The notes below the pieces were generated by a model. The model was not told the origin of the DNA, did not search any database, and saw only the letters and a list, made by a program, of their open reading frames with translations. Positions 63,401-64,000 of a stretch of DNA of 64,000 nucleotides are shown piece after piece; the stretch's first letter is position 1; the number at the start of each line of letters is the position of its first letter. A program made the translations under genes and the position numbers. Source of the stretch: JAJZAM01 sp027391075 (GTDB taxonomy: Bacteria; Actinomycetota; Acidimicrobiia; Acidimicrobiales; Palsa-688). Location: the NCBI GenBank assembly GCA_027391075.1, contig DAHYHI010000015.1, forward strand, positions 62,001 through 126,000, in the 5' to 3' direction.

Positions 63401-63986
63401 GCTGAAGATCCTGCAAGCGCACGAGGCTGGCTTCCGTAGACTCCAGGCGGCGTTCGGCTCTTTCCCTTCGGCGACGAAACTTCAGTATCCCGGCTGCTTC
63501 TTCGACGACCAGCCGGCGCTCTTCCGGCCGGGCGTTCAGGATCGCGTCGAGGTTGCCCTGGGACACGATCACGTGCTGCTGGCGGCCTATGCCGCTGTCG
63601 GAAAGCAACTCTTGGACGTCGAGGAGCCGGCATGGAACACGGTTGATCGCATACTCGGATTCCCCACCACGGAACAGGGTCCTGCTTATGGTCACCTCGG
63701 AGAACTCGATCGGCAGGAGGCCGGCCGAGTTGTCGATTGTCAGCGACACCTCAGCTCTTCCCAACGCGGCGCGCTTGGGGCTGCCAGCGAAGATGACGTC
63801 CTCCATCTTCGATGAGCGAATGGTGCGCGCTCCTTGAGCGCCGAGCACCCAGGCGACAGCGTCGACCACGTTCGACTTGCCGCTCCCGTTCGGCCCGACG
63901 ACGACGGTCACTCCTGGCTCGAACTCGAGCGTCGTGGCATCGGCGAAAGACTTGAAGCCTTTTATGGTCAGCGACTTTAGGAACAC
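60468..63986 (-). CDS. smc: Chromosome segregation protein SMC
   Basis: Condensin ATPase for chromosome compaction and segregation. The complete 1172-residue protein has Walker A GPNGSGKSN (31-39), long coiled coils (about 165-490 and 660-990), a hinge domain near 500-650, the signature LLSGGERSLVAMAF and Walker B YMMDEVEAALDD, with a short Glu/Arg-rich tail. GTG start at 63986; 14 bases remain upstream. The partners scpA and scpB are not in the window. Confidence 0.97.
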   Translation of the reverse strand: MFLKSLTIKGFKSFADATTLEFEPGVTVVVGPNGSGKSNVVDAVAWVLGAQGARTIRSSKMEDVIFAGSPKRAALGRAEVSLTIDNSAGLLPIEFSEVTISRTLFRGGESEYAINRVPCRLLDVQELLSDSGIGRQQHVIVSQGNLDAILNARPEERRLVVEEAAGILKFRRRRERAERRLESTEASLVRLQDLQRELRRQLRPLEKQADAARRYESIVSELTQLRRYLVVTELKRADERLGEQRNNKRQLQDELEQTRQALDEAEEALSAAELEMDEPSERPEIRLADLDARAGALQGKATGLAAVISERRRSLERELAYTGDADIITDLEAESASLSKRLDEAEREALELIPAADGLAEAEHELEAQRRLVEADEGEVDNAPVDPAAEVRGELAALKVSVKRARGELASATVRAESVAERLSRLEADKARSAATLSEAASLSEGLRAREAETAGFEEACEAERARCEERWRSASAEVSRWTAREEALAQALDEARARAGVARLAGTCGVVGTLLELVQVDDGFAAAFEAAAGEILAAVVVDSVESARDGLAELRRLSVAGAVVALGAAPKLGAELEWSSELPPGCARLREHVRGTHGEVDALLDAVMARSVVVTGGWQPALDLALERPDLTVVTAEGDRFSGGLWRAGASGSGATGAALDEARAKSATAVFDAGEAKADFERASQELVSARREREDASRRATANASASRSAGEALLRLEAELAERSRELEDIASRQSELSQNVARDEKRILELEAALPTLEARANREAKLREEAAERRRDLAARAAAIARSRRELEVRAAGLDERRKLTLRRLDEVEAALARQSVERQALVERRERAEASIGVVGALEGLLAERLRDVSEVARRVSVARRAQDEARRVRLRRLEVLRGQRVALSERLASTLQRVNSLEVTEAETRARMEALADSARRDLGVEPDDIAELDQPAVPDGVTPAQRRDHLERELRSVGPVNPLALEEHTALVERSRFVESQLDDVRSARRELTKVIQAIDAEITGVFAEAYADVASNFEKLFVRLFPGGEGRLELTDPQNLLETGVEVAARPSGKNLRRLSLLSGGERSLVAMAFLFAVFRSRPSPFYMMDEVEAALDDLNLRRFLDLIDDFRSEAQLLVVSHQKRTMEAADCLYGVTMAPGGASRVVSERAPRREEAPAEPS

Positions 63987-64000
63987 GGCCCGACGAAACT

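Noticed and set aside
1..64000. CRISPR arrays, insertion sequences, prophage or integron structure
   Set aside because: No direct-repeat arrays, transposase or integrase genes were seen on reading the window; the accessory patch has no flanking repeats I could identify by eye.

Overview
The window is 64 kb of GC-rich chromosome, almost entirely coding, with nearly every gene on the minus strand in long, tightly overlapping runs. Gene content and order point to Actinomycetota: lexA diverging from a LysM protein and nrdR, the recA-miaB-miaA-dapF-hflX string, ftsK-rnj-dapA-dapB-M16 protease-pnp-rpsO, infB-nusA-rimP, ispG-M50 protease-dxr-cdsA-frr-pyrH-tsf-rpsB, whiG, dprA-comM-yraN-DUF2469, and rplS-trmD-rimM-khpA-rpsP-ffh-ftsY-smc. 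From memory this is close to the order in Mycobacterium and Streptomyces, with several members missing. Missing flagship mycobacterial genes and the presence of whiG suggest a deep lineage such as Acidimicrobiia, but that is inference.

Layout. 0-2.3 kb: start of pfkA, nrdR, then an SOS module (a LysM/transmembrane putative division suppressor divergent from lexA, with three LexA boxes between). 2.3-10.5 kb: dapE-dapC-hflX-dapF-miaA-miaB-recA, mixing lysine/peptidoglycan precursor synthesis with tRNA modification and recombination; recA has its own LexA box. 10.5-12.9 kb: an orphan molybdopterin-dependent oxidoreductase large subunit. 12.9-26.9 kb: cinA, pgsA, rimO, a 50-residue zinc-ribbon protein, thrB, ftsK, rnj, dapA, dapB, an M16 peptidase and pnp. 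27-36 kb: rpsO, arfB (plus strand), ribF, truB, rbfA, a DUF503 gene, infB, ylxR, nusA and rimP, behind a structured leader. 36-45.4 kb: ispG, M50 protease, dxr, cdsA, frr, pyrH, tsf, rpsB. 45.7-51.8 kb: whiG, dprA, comM, a small Cys protein, a Cys/Met PLP enzyme, yraN, DUF2469. 51.8-55.4 kb: an accessory patch where rnhB and lepB are usually found. 55.4-64 kb: rplS to smc.

The genes cooperate mainly in translation and ribosome maturation, DNA repair and segregation, meso-diaminopimelate synthesis (dapA, B, C, E and F are here; dapD is not), isoprenoid and phospholipid synthesis, and protein targeting (ffh, ftsY). I see no tRNA or rRNA gene, CRISPR array, prophage or intact insertion sequence. 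I found no clear new multi-gene system. The best candidates for novelty are the predicted seven-bladed CX5C lipoprotein in the accessory patch, the 415-residue disordered extension on CdsA, and a ylxR gene whose conserved zinc motif lies upstream of every canonical start codon.
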